Notes: generated by a model not told the origin, from the letters alone. DNA of 55,538 nucleotides from an uncultured Kordia sp. (GCF_947489565.1 NZ_CANLEA010000031.1:1-55538); one strand, 5' to 3'; shown: positions 35,075-44,248, numbered from the stretch's first letter. Numbers and translations: made by a program.

Positions 35075-36508
35075 ATGGCAAAAGTAGAAAACGCATCTAG
35101 AAATAGAGTTCCAATTGGTCAAAAAGCAGCCTTTGGAGCTGGTCACTTAGTCAACAATTTAATACCAGGTCTTTTAGGAGTATTTGTTTTTATTCTTAAA
35201 ACAAAAGCTTTCGGAATGGACCCTTTCTTAGCAGGACTAATTGTTGGAATTCCAAGGATTTTTGATGCTATTACAGATCCTTTAATGGGATACATATCTG
35301 ATAATACAAGCTCTAAATATGGAAGAAGAAGACCTTATATTTTCATAGGAGCAATTTTCACAGGAATCATATTTGCAATACTTTGGCAAGTAGATGAAAG
35401 TAATTCCGAAATGTTTAATTTTTGGTATTTACTGATATTCTCCATCTTATTAATATTTGGAAATACAATCTTTTCTACGCCTTTAATTGCTTTAGGATAT
35501 GAAATGACATCCGATTATAAAGAGCGTACAAGATTGATGGGATTTGCGAATACCATTGGTCAAATAGCTTGGATGCTTGTTCCTTTCTTATATCTGCTTT
35601 TACCAAACGAAGAACTCTTTACCGATACACCAGCAGCGGTTCGAACCATAGCGCTAATATCTGGAGTAATCATTATTCTATTGGGAATATTACCTGCGTT
35701 CTTCTGTAGAGGAATTGACTCTAGTAAGATGGAAGGAAGAGAAGAAATTACACCAAAAGCATTATGGAATAGCATGGGGAAAATTTTCAACGGAATTAAA
35801 CTTGTCCTAAAAAATAAACCATTCGTAAAACTCTGTGTAGCTACTTTTCTTGTATTCAACGGATATCAAATTGTAGCAGAATTTGGATTATTTATCATCG
35901 CTTTTCACATGTTTGGAGGTGACTTTGGTCAAGCAGGACTGTGGATGACATTATTTCCAGCGGTAACTGCTGCATTTACGGCATTTATTGCCATTCCAAT
36001 AATCAATGTAATGGCGAGTAAGTATGGAAAACAAAAAGCTTTTATATACGCAACAGGTATATCTATCATAGGATACATATTAAAATGGTGGGGATTTGAC
36101 CCTGATAATGTGTACATGATCTTCCTTCCAATTCCTTTAATGGCATTTGGTATGGGATGTTTATTTACACTAATGATGTCTATGACAGCAGATGTCTGCG
36201 ATTTAGATGAACTTGAAAATGGAATGCCACGTAAAGAAGGAACTTTTGGAGCAATCTATTGGTGGATGATTAAAGTTGGACAAGGTATAGCATTAGTTAC
36301 TTCTGGACTTATTTTAAAATTATTAGGATATGTTTCTGGAGCAGACACTCAAACACAAGATGCCATACTAGGTATGAGAATTACTGATATTGCTTTACCA
36401 GTTATAACAGCTGCTTTAGCTATGTGGGTTATGTGGAAATATAGCTTAAATGAAAAAAGAGCTTTAGAAATCAAAGCCAAATTAGTAGAACGAAGAGGAG
36501 AATTATAA
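35075..36508 (+). CDS. GPH/MelB-type MFS sugar:cation symporter
   Basis: A 477-residue inner-membrane protein with about 12 hydrophobic segments. The early motif 'I-P-R-I-F-D-A-I-T-D-P-L-M-G-Y-I-S-D-N-T', followed by 'K-Y-G-R-R-R-P-Y-I', is the hallmark of the glycoside-pentoside-hexuronide:cation symporter family. A later 'D-V-C-D-L-D-E-L-E-N-G-M-P-R-K-E-G-T-F-G-A' matches the second conserved loop. It probably carries glucose, laminaribiose or short laminari-oligosaccharides from periplasm to cytoplasm. It lies between the periplasmic enzymes and the cytoplasmic GH17 enzymes in the operon, which fits that role. Confidence 0.9.
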   Translation: MAKVENASRNRVPIGQKAAFGAGHLVNNLIPGLLGVFVFILKTKAFGMDPFLAGLIVGIPRIFDAITDPLMGYISDNTSSKYGRRRPYIFIGAIFTGIIFAILWQVDESNSEMFNFWYLLIFSILLIFGNTIFSTPLIALGYEMTSDYKERTRLMGFANTIGQIAWMLVPFLYLLLPNEELFTDTPAAVRTIALISGVIIILLGILPAFFCRGIDSSKMEGREEITPKALWNSMGKIFNGIKLVLKNKPFVKLCVATFLVFNGYQIVAEFGLFIIAFHMFGGDFGQAGLWMTLFPAVTAAFTAFIAIPIINVMASKYGKQKAFIYATGISIIGYILKWWGFDPDNVYMIFLPIPLMAFGMGCLFTLMMSMTADVCDLDELENGMPRKEGTFGAIYWWMIKVGQGIALVTSGLILKLLGYVSGADTQTQDAILGMRITDIALPVITAALAMWVMWKYSLNEKRALEIKAKLVERRGEL

Positions 36509-36535
36509 ATCAAACAATCAGAATAAAACTAAGAA

Positions 36536-37444
36536 ATGTCATATAGAGACGAAGATTATCACTTATACGGAGGAATCAATTTCACCGAACACTCAGGAAT
36601 AGACTTTGACAAATATTCTCCTGAAGAGTTACAAAAACTTTGGAGAGCTACGCTCAGAAAAGGAATGCACGGTATCTGTTTTAGTATGTATGAAGATGGG
36701 CAAGAGCCTGGCGATATCATCAGTGAAGAACAAGTAGAAAGAAGAATCAAAATATTAAAATCATACTCAAAATGGGTGCGTTCTTTCTCTTGTATCGAAG
36801 GAAATGAACACATTCCGCGATATGCTAAGAAGCACGGTATGAAAACAATGGTTGGTGCTTGGCTAGGAGATGACAAAGATGACAATGAAAAAGAAATTGC
36901 AGCTTTAATCGAATTGGCAAAAGAAGGTGTTGTAGATATTGCTGCCGTTGGAAATGAAGTGTTGTACAGAAACGATCTAACATTAGAAGAACTATTAGAT
37001 TATATCAAAAGAGTAAAAGACGCGGTGCCAGATGTTCAAGTCGGATATGTAGATGCTTATTACGAATTCTCTGTGCATCCAGAATTGGTAGAAATCAGTG
37101 ATGTCATTCTAAGCAACTGTTATCCATATTGGGAAGGTTGCCATATTGATGGTTCGTTAGCACATATGCAGCAAATGTTTGGACAAGCATCGGATGCTGC
37201 CAAAGGTAAAAAAGTAATCATAACAGAAACTGGATGGCCAAGTCAAGGAGGAAGTTTGCGTGGAGCAGAATCTTCGGAGATCAATGCCATGAAATATTTT
37301 ATTAACACGCAGGTTTGGGCCGAAAAAGACAATATAGAAACCTTCTATTTCTCATCATTTGATGAATCTTGGAAAACAGGTGATGAGGGAGATGTTGGAG
37401 CATATTGGGGACTTTGGGACAAACATGAACAACTCAAATTTTAA
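36536..37444 (+). CDS. Cytoplasmic GH17-family beta-1,3-glucan-active enzyme A
   Basis: A 302-residue protein without signal peptide or membrane segment, so cytoplasmic. It carries a compact GH17 TIM barrel with Glu141 in 'A-A-V-G-N-E-V' (acid/base) and Glu231 in 'I-T-E-T-G-W-P' (nucleophile). 'V-D-A-Y-Y-E-F' and 'N-C-Y-P-Y-W-E-G-C' lie between them and 'F-Y-F-S-S-F-D-E-S-W' precedes the end. GH17 enzymes hydrolyse or transglycosylate beta-1,3-glucans. A cytoplasmic location for two of them, beside a phosphorylase, is uncommon among those known. It is a paralogue of the next gene, sharing most of its sequence. Confidence 0.85.
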   Translation: MSYRDEDYHLYGGINFTEHSGIDFDKYSPEELQKLWRATLRKGMHGICFSMYEDGQEPGDIISEEQVERRIKILKSYSKWVRSFSCIEGNEHIPRYAKKHGMKTMVGAWLGDDKDDNEKEIAALIELAKEGVVDIAAVGNEVLYRNDLTLEELLDYIKRVKDAVPDVQVGYVDAYYEFSVHPELVEISDVILSNCYPYWEGCHIDGSLAHMQQMFGQASDAAKGKKVIITETGWPSQGGSLRGAESSEINAMKYFINTQVWAEKDNIETFYFSSFDESWKTGDEGDVGAYWGLWDKHEQLKF

Positions 37445-37457
37445 TACACAACAAACA

Positions 37458-38342
37458 ATGTCTTTACGTAAAGAAAAATTTTTTTCACTAGCAGCTGTAG
37501 AGTTCGAGGGATATTCTCTCAAGGACTTAAAACAATTGTGGCGAAAAACCCTCAAAACAGGAATGCACGGTATGTGCTTTAGTCCTTATGCTGAAGGGCA
37601 AGAGCCAGGTGATACACTTTCTGAAGTACAAGTAAGACGCCGTTTAGAAATTATTAAACCCTACACAAACTGGGTACGATCGTTTTCATGTACTGAAGGA
37701 AATGAATTGATTCCTAAAATCGCCAAAGAAATGGGTATGAAAACCTTAGTGGGCGCATGGTTAGGAGACAATCCAGAAACGAACGAAGCAGAAATTGAAG
37801 GACTCGTCAAACTCGCAGAGAATGACTATGTTGATATTGCTGCCGTCGGAAATGAAGTCATGTATCGAGGTGATTTAGAAGAAGATGAACTGCTAAAATT
37901 TATCTACGATACTAAAAAAGAATTGAATGGAATTCCTGTAGGCTATGTAGATGCTTACTACGAATTCGTTGAACGTCCAGAAATTACAGAAGCCTGCGAT
38001 GTAATCTTAGCCAATTGCTATCCTTTTTGGGAAGGCTGTGACCAAGATTACTCACTATTGTACATGAAAGATATGTACAACAGAGCATTACGTGCAGGAG
38101 ATGGCAAAAAAGTCATCATTACTGAAACTGGATGGCCAAACAATGGAACAAGCTTAGAAGGTGCGTATCCATCTGATATGAATGCCATTAAATTTTTTAT
38201 TAACACCCAAAAATGGGCTCAAGAAGAAGGCATCGAAATCTTTTATTTCTCATCTTTCGACGAATCGTGGAAAATAGGTGACGAAGGAGACGTTGGTGCG
38301 TATTGGGGACTTTGGGACAAACACGAACAATTCAAATTTTAA
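37458..38342 (+). CDS. Cytoplasmic GH17-family beta-1,3-glucan-active enzyme B
   Basis: A 294-residue protein from the ATG at 37458. An upstream in-frame ATG at 37359 lies inside the preceding gene and is rejected. Like its neighbour it has no signal peptide. Glu133 ('A-A-V-G-N-E-V') and Glu223 ('I-T-E-T-G-W-P') are the catalytic pair. It is co-linear and clearly paralogous with the preceding GH17, with near-identical closing residues 'G-A-Y-W-G-L-W-D-K-H-E-Q'. It is a tandem duplicate that has diverged in the N-terminal third, so the two may differ in product or chain length. It lies 13 bases after its neighbour. Confidence 0.85.
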   Translation: MSLRKEKFFSLAAVEFEGYSLKDLKQLWRKTLKTGMHGMCFSPYAEGQEPGDTLSEVQVRRRLEIIKPYTNWVRSFSCTEGNELIPKIAKEMGMKTLVGAWLGDNPETNEAEIEGLVKLAENDYVDIAAVGNEVMYRGDLEEDELLKFIYDTKKELNGIPVGYVDAYYEFVERPEITEACDVILANCYPFWEGCDQDYSLLYMKDMYNRALRAGDGKKVIITETGWPNNGTSLEGAYPSDMNAIKFFINTQKWAQEEGIEIFYFSSFDESWKIGDEGDVGAYWGLWDKHEQFKF

Positions 38343-38352
38343 ATATACTATT

Positions 38353-39957
38353 ATGAAGAAAATTACGTTCTTTTGCATGCTATTGATTTCGGCAATAGCT
38401 TTTGCACAACCAACAACAAATCCGGCAGCGCCTACAAATGATGCTGTAGATGTAATTTCTGTATACGGTGATACCTATACAAATATTGCAACAAACTATG
38501 ACCCTAACTGGGGACAATCTGGTCATACGATGGTAAATCCTAGCTACGATCCAGGAACAGGACAATTATTATTAGCATACCCTAATTTTAACTATCAAGG
38601 TACTGAGGTTACAACAACCGATGCTTCTCAAATGGAATTTTTGCATATTGATATCTGGACATCTGCAAGCCCAGGATCAACGGACATTCAGGTGAGTCCA
38701 ATTAACAACGGATCAGGATCAGGAGAAACTTTAGTTTCTATTGCTTACACATCTGGGACTTGGACAAGTGTCGATATTCCAAAATCAGCCTTTACTGGAA
38801 TGACATGGGATAGTGTTTTTCAAATGAAATTTGCAGCAAACGGAGCAGGAAGTACAGTGCCTGTAGATATTTATCTTGACAATGTATATTTCTGGAAAAA
38901 TCCAACTGCAGCAGGTTCAGACGCTACTTTAAGTGCTTTAGAAATTGATTCAGCTCCTTTAACAGGATTTGGTTCAGGAGTATTTGATTACACAGTAGAT
39001 TTAGCACCTGGAACAACCGTAGTTCCACAAATTACAACAGCAACACCAACAGATCCAGGAGCAATGGTAAGTATCAACCAAGCTCCAGCAGTTCCAGGTG
39101 ATGCAACTGTTATGGTGACTTCTCAAAATGGTACGGTAATGCAAACGTATACAGTATCATTTGTGATCAGCGGACCAGCAACAGGAGCTCCTCAACCACC
39201 AAACAGACCGGCTGCAGATGTAGTTTCTATCTATAGTGATGCATATCCAAATATTGCAGTAGGTACATACGATGCAGGTTGGTGTGGTGTAGCAATCACA
39301 GAAGTACAAGTTGACGGTAACAATACATTTAAAAAGAATACTGGAATTCCATGTCAAGGAATAGACTTTTCTACAAACAGACAAAATTTAACAGACTTTA
39401 CACACATACATTTCGATTTCTACACAGATGATGTTGATTTAGTAGGAGACGTTTTCAATGTAAAATTAGTTGATTTTGCTGGTGGAGGCGGAGAAGCTTC
39501 TGCATTAGAAGTAAACATCAATACAGGAACAACGCCTGCAATTGTAGCTAATACTTGGGTTTCTGTTGATATCGATATTACAGCTCTTGGTGGAGTGGTA
39601 GCAGGAAACCTTACAAGAAGTGATGTTGCTCAAATTGGTATTACAACAGCTAACTTGACAAATGTTTGGTACGACAATATTTATTTACACAAAAACACAG
39701 TATTAAGTGTAGATGAATTCAATACTTCATCGTTCAGAACATATCCAAATCCAACAAACGATTCTTGGAATATTGTAACAGAAGATACTGTAATCAATAC
39801 AATTCAAGTATTTGATATTGCTGGAAGACAAGTAATGGCAATTGATCCAAAAGCTACTTCTGCAACTATTGATGCTACGTCATTGCAAGGAGGAATTTAC
39901 TTTGCTAAAATTAGTACTGACAAAGGTGCTAGTAGTGTGAAATTAGTGAAAAACTAA
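38353..39957 (+). CDS. T9SS-secreted glycan-binding protein: two CBM-like modules, cadherin-like linker
   Basis: A 534-residue protein starting at the ATG at 38353; the ORF begins 25 codons earlier inside the preceding gene. Signal peptide 1-18 (cleavage after A-F-A-Q). It has a CBM-like module (about 28-185, 'V-D-V-I-S-V-Y-G-D-T-Y' to 'L-D-N-V-Y-F-W-K'), a cadherin-like beta-sandwich (about 190-275, 'L-S-A-L-E-I-D'), and a second CBM-like module (about 290-445, 'A-D-V-V-S-I-Y-S-D-A-Y' to 'Y-D-N-I-Y-L-H-K'). It ends in a type A Por/T9SS sorting domain ('F-R-T-Y-P-N-P-T'). It is secreted by type IX secretion and probably attached to the surface. It is the last gene of operon 2 and has no catalytic motif. 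Confidence 0.85.
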   Translation: MKKITFFCMLLISAIAFAQPTTNPAAPTNDAVDVISVYGDTYTNIATNYDPNWGQSGHTMVNPSYDPGTGQLLLAYPNFNYQGTEVTTTDASQMEFLHIDIWTSASPGSTDIQVSPINNGSGSGETLVSIAYTSGTWTSVDIPKSAFTGMTWDSVFQMKFAANGAGSTVPVDIYLDNVYFWKNPTAAGSDATLSALEIDSAPLTGFGSGVFDYTVDLAPGTTVVPQITTATPTDPGAMVSINQAPAVPGDATVMVTSQNGTVMQTYTVSFVISGPATGAPQPPNRPAADVVSIYSDAYPNIAVGTYDAGWCGVAITEVQVDGNNTFKKNTGIPCQGIDFSTNRQNLTDFTHIHFDFYTDDVDLVGDVFNVKLVDFAGGGGEASALEVNINTGTTPAIVANTWVSVDIDITALGGVVAGNLTRSDVAQIGITTANLTNVWYDNIYLHKNTVLSVDEFNTSSFRTYPNPTNDSWNIVTEDTVINTIQVFDIAGRQVMAIDPKATSATIDATSLQGGIYFAKISTDKGASSVKLVKN

Positions 39958-39975
39958 GTGTAAGTACACAAATAG

Positions 39976-40008
39976 AAAAGTGTGTCTATGAAAATAGGCA
40001 CACTTTTT
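39976..40008 (+). terminator. Intrinsic terminator of operon 2
   Basis: aaaagtgtg-t-ctat pairs with atag-g-cacacttttt around a gaaa-type loop, followed directly by the T tract, 18 bases after the stop of the last gene. It marks the end of the roughly 17.6-kb operon 2. Confidence 0.85.
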
Positions 40009-40066
40009 ATACTTTGAAATGTTAAATTATTACTTTTACGGAGTCATATCACATAAAATACCATAA

Positions 40067-41065
40067 ATGAAAAACGTAGTTTCTTTAAAATCGCTTGCAA
40101 AAGAATTGAATATATCTGTTTCAACAGTATCAAAATCATTGAACGATAGTGAAGAAATAAGTGAACAGACCAAAGAACGCGTAAAAAACTTAGCCAAACT
40201 CAGAGGCTATTCTCCTAATCCTATTGCTGTACGCTTGCAAAAGCAAGAAACAATGCAAATAGGTGTTATTTTACCAAATATTGAAAATCCTTTTTTTGCT
40301 TCTGTCCTAAAAGGAATTGACGAATTGGTAAGCTCTTCAAAATACAATATCATCACGTTTTTAAGCAATGAAAGTTTAGAACGAGAAAAAGAATGCTTAG
40401 ACTATTTTTCACGCGGAAATGTAGATGGAATTTTAATTTGTATTGCGGAAGAAACCAACAAAAAGAAAACATTTGATCATATCATTAACATCAAGCAAAA
40501 AGGAATTCCTTTAGTATTATTTGATCGTATTCCTATGCAACCACTCGGATTTGATGTGGTACAAGTAAATGATTATGACAGCATTATAAGTGCATATCAA
40601 TATCTTGAAAATCAGGATTGTAAAAACATTGCCTTTGTATCTTCAATTCCAACACTTATTGTTGGCAGATCGCGTGAAGAAGGATATTTATCGCAAACCA
40701 ACAATCCTACGGTAATTGCCTTTGAAGATTTAAAAGAATTGCAACGAACACTCGAAAATACCCTTAAAGAAGGTAAAATAGACGGTTTTATTGCCGCTGA
40801 TATTGATGCTTCTCTATTGTGTAATAGTGTCATACAAAAACACGGTTTAGCACCAGGAAAAGAAGTTTCTTTAATTGGATATGTAAATACCGCGCAAAAT
40901 GATTTATGCTATCCTAAAATATCATATATCGATCAACATCCACAGGAAATTGGCAAACAAACCGCCAAAATCTTATTACTTCGTTTAGAATCAAAATTAG
41001 AAGATGTTCCTGCAAGCGATATTGTATTGAATACTACCATTACCATTGGAGATACAAGTCGTTAA
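40067..41065 (+). CDS. LacI-family transcriptional regulator
   Basis: A 332-residue protein. The N-terminal helix-turn-helix (about 3-50, 'S-L-K-S-L-A-K-E-L-N-I-S-V-S-T-V-S-K-S-L-N') is followed by the hinge 'G-Y-S-P-N-P-I-A-V-R-L' and a periplasmic-binding-protein-like ligand domain (about 60-332, starting 'Q-I-G-V-I-L-P-N-I-E-N-P-F-F'). Such proteins respond to a small sugar and bind a palindromic operator. It follows operon 2 after a terminator, so it has its own promoter, and it is the best candidate for binding the palindrome at 21879. The ligand is unknown; a glucan-derived sugar is inferred. Confidence 0.95.
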   Translation: MKNVVSLKSLAKELNISVSTVSKSLNDSEEISEQTKERVKNLAKLRGYSPNPIAVRLQKQETMQIGVILPNIENPFFASVLKGIDELVSSSKYNIITFLSNESLEREKECLDYFSRGNVDGILICIAEETNKKKTFDHIINIKQKGIPLVLFDRIPMQPLGFDVVQVNDYDSIISAYQYLENQDCKNIAFVSSIPTLIVGRSREEGYLSQTNNPTVIAFEDLKELQRTLENTLKEGKIDGFIAADIDASLLCNSVIQKHGLAPGKEVSLIGYVNTAQNDLCYPKISYIDQHPQEIGKQTAKILLLRLESKLEDVPASDIVLNTTITIGDTSR

Positions 41066-41146
41066 TCTTCATAGTATCAGAATATTATTTTTTAACAGGT
41101 TTTAGTGAATTCTATCTATAATCAAAGGTTTATACGAGTATTATTG

Positions 41147-41154
41147 TACTTTTG
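41147..41154 (+). promoter_or_regulatory. -7 box upstream of the secreted endonuclease gene
   Basis: TACTTTTG matches the Bacteroidota -7 consensus TAnnTTTG exactly. It places the transcript start around 41161, which excludes the GTG at 41154 as start codon and supports the ATG at 41169 with a very short leader. No clear -33 TTG is visible. Confidence 0.5.
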
Positions 41155-41168
41155 TGAAAAGTAGAATA

Positions 41169-43124
41169 ATGAAAAAACTATATCCCTTATATATATTGCT
41201 ATTGATAACTCAAATAGCATTCAGTCAAGCAGTGGTTATTAATGAAATTGATTGTGATACACCAGGCACGGATACTGGCGAATTTATTGAATTGAAATCT
41301 GCAACGCCAAACTTTCCGCTTGATGGATATGTTGTCGTCTTATTTAACGGCTCTACTTCAGGGAATGATAGTAGTTATTTTGCTTTAGATTTAGATGGAC
41401 AAGTCACTGATGTCAACGGTTTATTACTCATTGGAAGCAGTACAGTTTCACCTGTACCACAACTTTTAATTGGTTCTAATGTCATTCAAAATGGAGCAGA
41501 TGCAGTTGCCATCTATCAAGCAAATAGTTTCGATTTTCCACAAGGAACACAAGCTACGACGACAGATTTAGTTGATGCAATTGTATATGATACGGGAGAA
41601 GCAGATGATACAGGATTACTTGGTTTATTAGGCTTAACCACACAAATTAGCGAAGGCGGAAACAACAACACAAATTCCATTCAGCGAAACGAAACTGATG
41701 GATCATATTTTACAGGAACACCAACACCAAGACAATTAAATGATGGAAGTGGCGTGGTTTTAAACGGAATCGGAATCAATGTTGCCAATGATCAATATAA
41801 CGAAGGAGATACGTTTACAATTGAATTTACGACTGAATTTGCTGTAATGTCAGATTTAGACATCACTTTTACACTTGACAATGGAACTTTTGATGCTGCT
41901 GACTTTACAGGATCAACTACTGTAACAATTCCAACAGGGCAAACTATGGCGACAACCATGATTACACTGGTTGATGATACTTTGGATGAAGGTGATGAAG
42001 AACTTATAATTGATTTGGTAGAAAACTTTTCAGTAGAATATATCATATTAAATGACCAAGTTTTAATTCGTGCGGTAGACGATGATTTTACAATGGCACC
42101 TTTTGGAACACCACTAAATCCTACGTTCGGAGTTGTAGCAAGTACTGCGCCTAATGGATATTATGATACCATGGATGGTTTGGCAGATGACAATTTAAAA
42201 GATGCTATGCAAGCAATTATAGCCGATCCAATGACCGTACGAGCGCATACGTATGCAGATGTATATGAAATTTTAAGAGAAGCAGATCAAAATCCAGCAA
42301 ATAGCAATCAAGTTTGGTTGGTATATACAGAACAAGGAAGAGCAAAACTAGATGTACAAACTGGTTCAAACAATACCGGAACTTGGAATAGAGAACATAC
42401 GTTTCCAAGATCATTAGCAGGATACAATAGTATTGAAGCAGATGATGTAGCGGATGGAAGAGCTGTATTTTGGGAAACCAAACCAGATTCATTACGACAT
42501 GGGAATTCTGATGGACATGCACTAAGAGCCAGCGACGGACCGGAAAACAGTTCAAGAGGAAATCAGCATTACGGACAATACACTGGACCAACTGGAACCG
42601 CAGGAAGTTTTCGTGGCGATGTCGCTCGAAGTATTTTCTTCTTAGCAGTGCGTTACAACGGATTATCTGTAGAAAACGGTTTTCCTTCTGTGGAAGGACA
42701 AATAGGTGATTTAGCCACACTTTTAGATTGGCATAGAAACGATCCGCCAGATGATTTTGAAATGAATAGAAACAATGTCGTATATACTTGGCAAGTCAAT
42801 AGAAATCCGTTCATAGATCATCCTGAACTCGCCGAACATCTTTGGGGAAATCAAACAGGAGTTGTCTGGATGCAACCATTATCCAATGAAGAGTTTAGCA
42901 CAGAAACGATCAAACTCTATCCAAATCCAACAAAAAATAATATTACAATTGCGGGGATACAAGAAGAAGCTTCTATTGAAATCTACGCACTTGACGGACG
43001 AAAATTACATGCACAAAATTTTTCTGGAATCACAAAAATTAATCTAAATTTGACCACAGGTGTATACCTTTCTAAGATTATATCGAACGGTAAAACCATC
43101 ACCAAAAAAATCATTATTCAATAA
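41169..43124 (+). CDS. Secreted endonuclease I with lamin-tail and Calx-beta domains, T9SS cargo
   Basis: A 651-residue protein. Order: signal peptide (1-19), lamin-tail domain (about 20-180, 'V-V-I-N-E-I-D' and 'G-E-F-I-E-L-K'), Calx-beta-like domain (about 195-300, 'D-D-T-L-D-E-G-D-E-E-L-I-I'), endonuclease I (NucM/EndA family, about 325-570), and a T9SS type A sorting domain (about 580-651, 'I-K-L-Y-P-N-P-T'). The catalytic region has 'W-N-R-E-H-T-F-P-R-S' with His410 and 'W-H-R-N-D-P-P-D-D-F-E-M-N-R-N' further on. It should cleave extracellular nucleic acid for nutrient supply or in competition. The ATG at 41169 is preferred over an in-frame GTG. It is a single gene after LacI. Confidence 0.9.
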   Translation: MKKLYPLYILLLITQIAFSQAVVINEIDCDTPGTDTGEFIELKSATPNFPLDGYVVVLFNGSTSGNDSSYFALDLDGQVTDVNGLLLIGSSTVSPVPQLLIGSNVIQNGADAVAIYQANSFDFPQGTQATTTDLVDAIVYDTGEADDTGLLGLLGLTTQISEGGNNNTNSIQRNETDGSYFTGTPTPRQLNDGSGVVLNGIGINVANDQYNEGDTFTIEFTTEFAVMSDLDITFTLDNGTFDAADFTGSTTVTIPTGQTMATTMITLVDDTLDEGDEELIIDLVENFSVEYIILNDQVLIRAVDDDFTMAPFGTPLNPTFGVVASTAPNGYYDTMDGLADDNLKDAMQAIIADPMTVRAHTYADVYEILREADQNPANSNQVWLVYTEQGRAKLDVQTGSNNTGTWNREHTFPRSLAGYNSIEADDVADGRAVFWETKPDSLRHGNSDGHALRASDGPENSSRGNQHYGQYTGPTGTAGSFRGDVARSIFFLAVRYNGLSVENGFPSVEGQIGDLATLLDWHRNDPPDDFEMNRNNVVYTWQVNRNPFIDHPELAEHLWGNQTGVVWMQPLSNEEFSTETIKLYPNPTKNNITIAGIQEEASIEIYALDGRKLHAQNFSGITKINLNLTTGVYLSKIISNGKTITKKIIIQ

Positions 43125-43144
43125 GATTTAGTCGTACTTAAAAT

Positions 43145-44248
43145 TTGGACAATATTAATTATACCATTACGAGTCTTGTAGATATTCTTGGTTTAGTTCA
43201 AGGATTGTTTTTGGGTGTCTATTTAATGATTGAAAACAAAAAGAACAGACCTACGTTACTGTTAGGAGCCTTTTTGATTGCTTTTAGCTTTGAGCTGCTT
43301 GATACAATTATTGACGATACAAACCTCATAGAACACTATCCTTCCTTATTATTTTTACCTGTAAATTTTCATTACTTAACCATGCCGTTGTTTTACTTAT
43401 ATGTAAAGCACATTACAGACATAAAACTCTCAAATCGGCATATTTTAACGGTTCTTCTTCCTGGAATTATTGAATTTGTGATGATTTCGATCATTTTCTT
43501 ATTGCCTACAGCCACAAAAATTGAATTACACGAAAATGAATTTTTCATCATTCCGTTTATCATACTAATAATCTTATCATTTCCATATTCTGTATTCTAC
43601 GTAATAAAGACAATAAAACACATTCATAAGCATAACAAAAAAGTAAATGCATTGTATTCTAATACTGCAGGAAAACGCCTAATTTGGGCACGAAGAGTCG
43701 CTTATTTCATGCTAGTTTTTAGCTTTTTATGGATTATAGAAGTTTTTCAAGAAGAAAATTTCTTTGAAGATTATACCTATCCAATACTATCAGCCATCAA
43801 TGTATTATTTATTTTTTGGATTGGAATTTCTGGTTTGAAACAATCAAAAATCGCCATGCAAACCAATGAAATGAACGTGCCTGTAGCAGAAAAAAATGGT
43901 TTAGAAGCATTATCTACAGCAGAAAGTCAGCAAATCATTGCACTTATGGAAACTGATAAACTGTACAAAGAATCTGATTTATCATTAGCTGATTTTGCCA
44001 AAGCCATCGGAATTCCGCAACGAAATCTTTCACAACTCATAAAACAACATACCAACAAAAACTTCAATCAGTTTGTAAATTACTATCGCGTAGAAGAGGC
44101 AAAACGACTTTTAAAAGATCCTGAATATGACAATTTGAACATGTTAGGAATTGCGTTTGAGTCAGGATTTAGTTCCAAAGCTACTTTTTACGCAGTTTTC
44201 AAACAATTTGTCGGAAAAACTCCAAACGCTTATAAACAAGCAGTTTAA
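43145..44248 (+). CDS. AraC-family regulator with N-terminal membrane domain
   Basis: A 367-residue protein. About seven membrane helices span residues 8-235, followed by a linker and a C-terminal AraC-type DNA-binding domain (about 255-365, two helix-turn-helix units, with 'S-L-A-D-F-A-K-A-I-G-I-P-Q-R-N-L-S-Q-L-I' and 'I-A-F-E-S-G-F-S-S-K-A-T-F-Y-A-V-F-K'). This layout is common in Bacteroidota. The frame begins with a TTG at 43145, 20 bases after the previous stop. The next in-frame ATG would remove the first membrane helix, so TTG is kept. The target genes are unknown, possibly the cluster that follows. Confidence 0.85.
   Translation: MDNINYTITSLVDILGLVQGLFLGVYLMIENKKNRPTLLLGAFLIAFSFELLDTIIDDTNLIEHYPSLLFLPVNFHYLTMPLFYLYVKHITDIKLSNRHILTVLLPGIIEFVMISIIFLLPTATKIELHENEFFIIPFIILIILSFPYSVFYVIKTIKHIHKHNKKVNALYSNTAGKRLIWARRVAYFMLVFSFLWIIEVFQEENFFEDYTYPILSAINVLFIFWIGISGLKQSKIAMQTNEMNVPVAEKNGLEALSTAESQQIIALMETDKLYKESDLSLADFAKAIGIPQRNLSQLIKQHTNKNFNQFVNYYRVEEAKRLLKDPEYDNLNMLGIAFESGFSSKATFYAVFKQFVGKTPNAYKQAV

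Noticed and set aside
42217-42720. 167-residue minus-strand reading frame inside the endonuclease gene
   Set aside because: Shadow of the catalytic domain on the opposite strand; no recognisable motif and no promoter.
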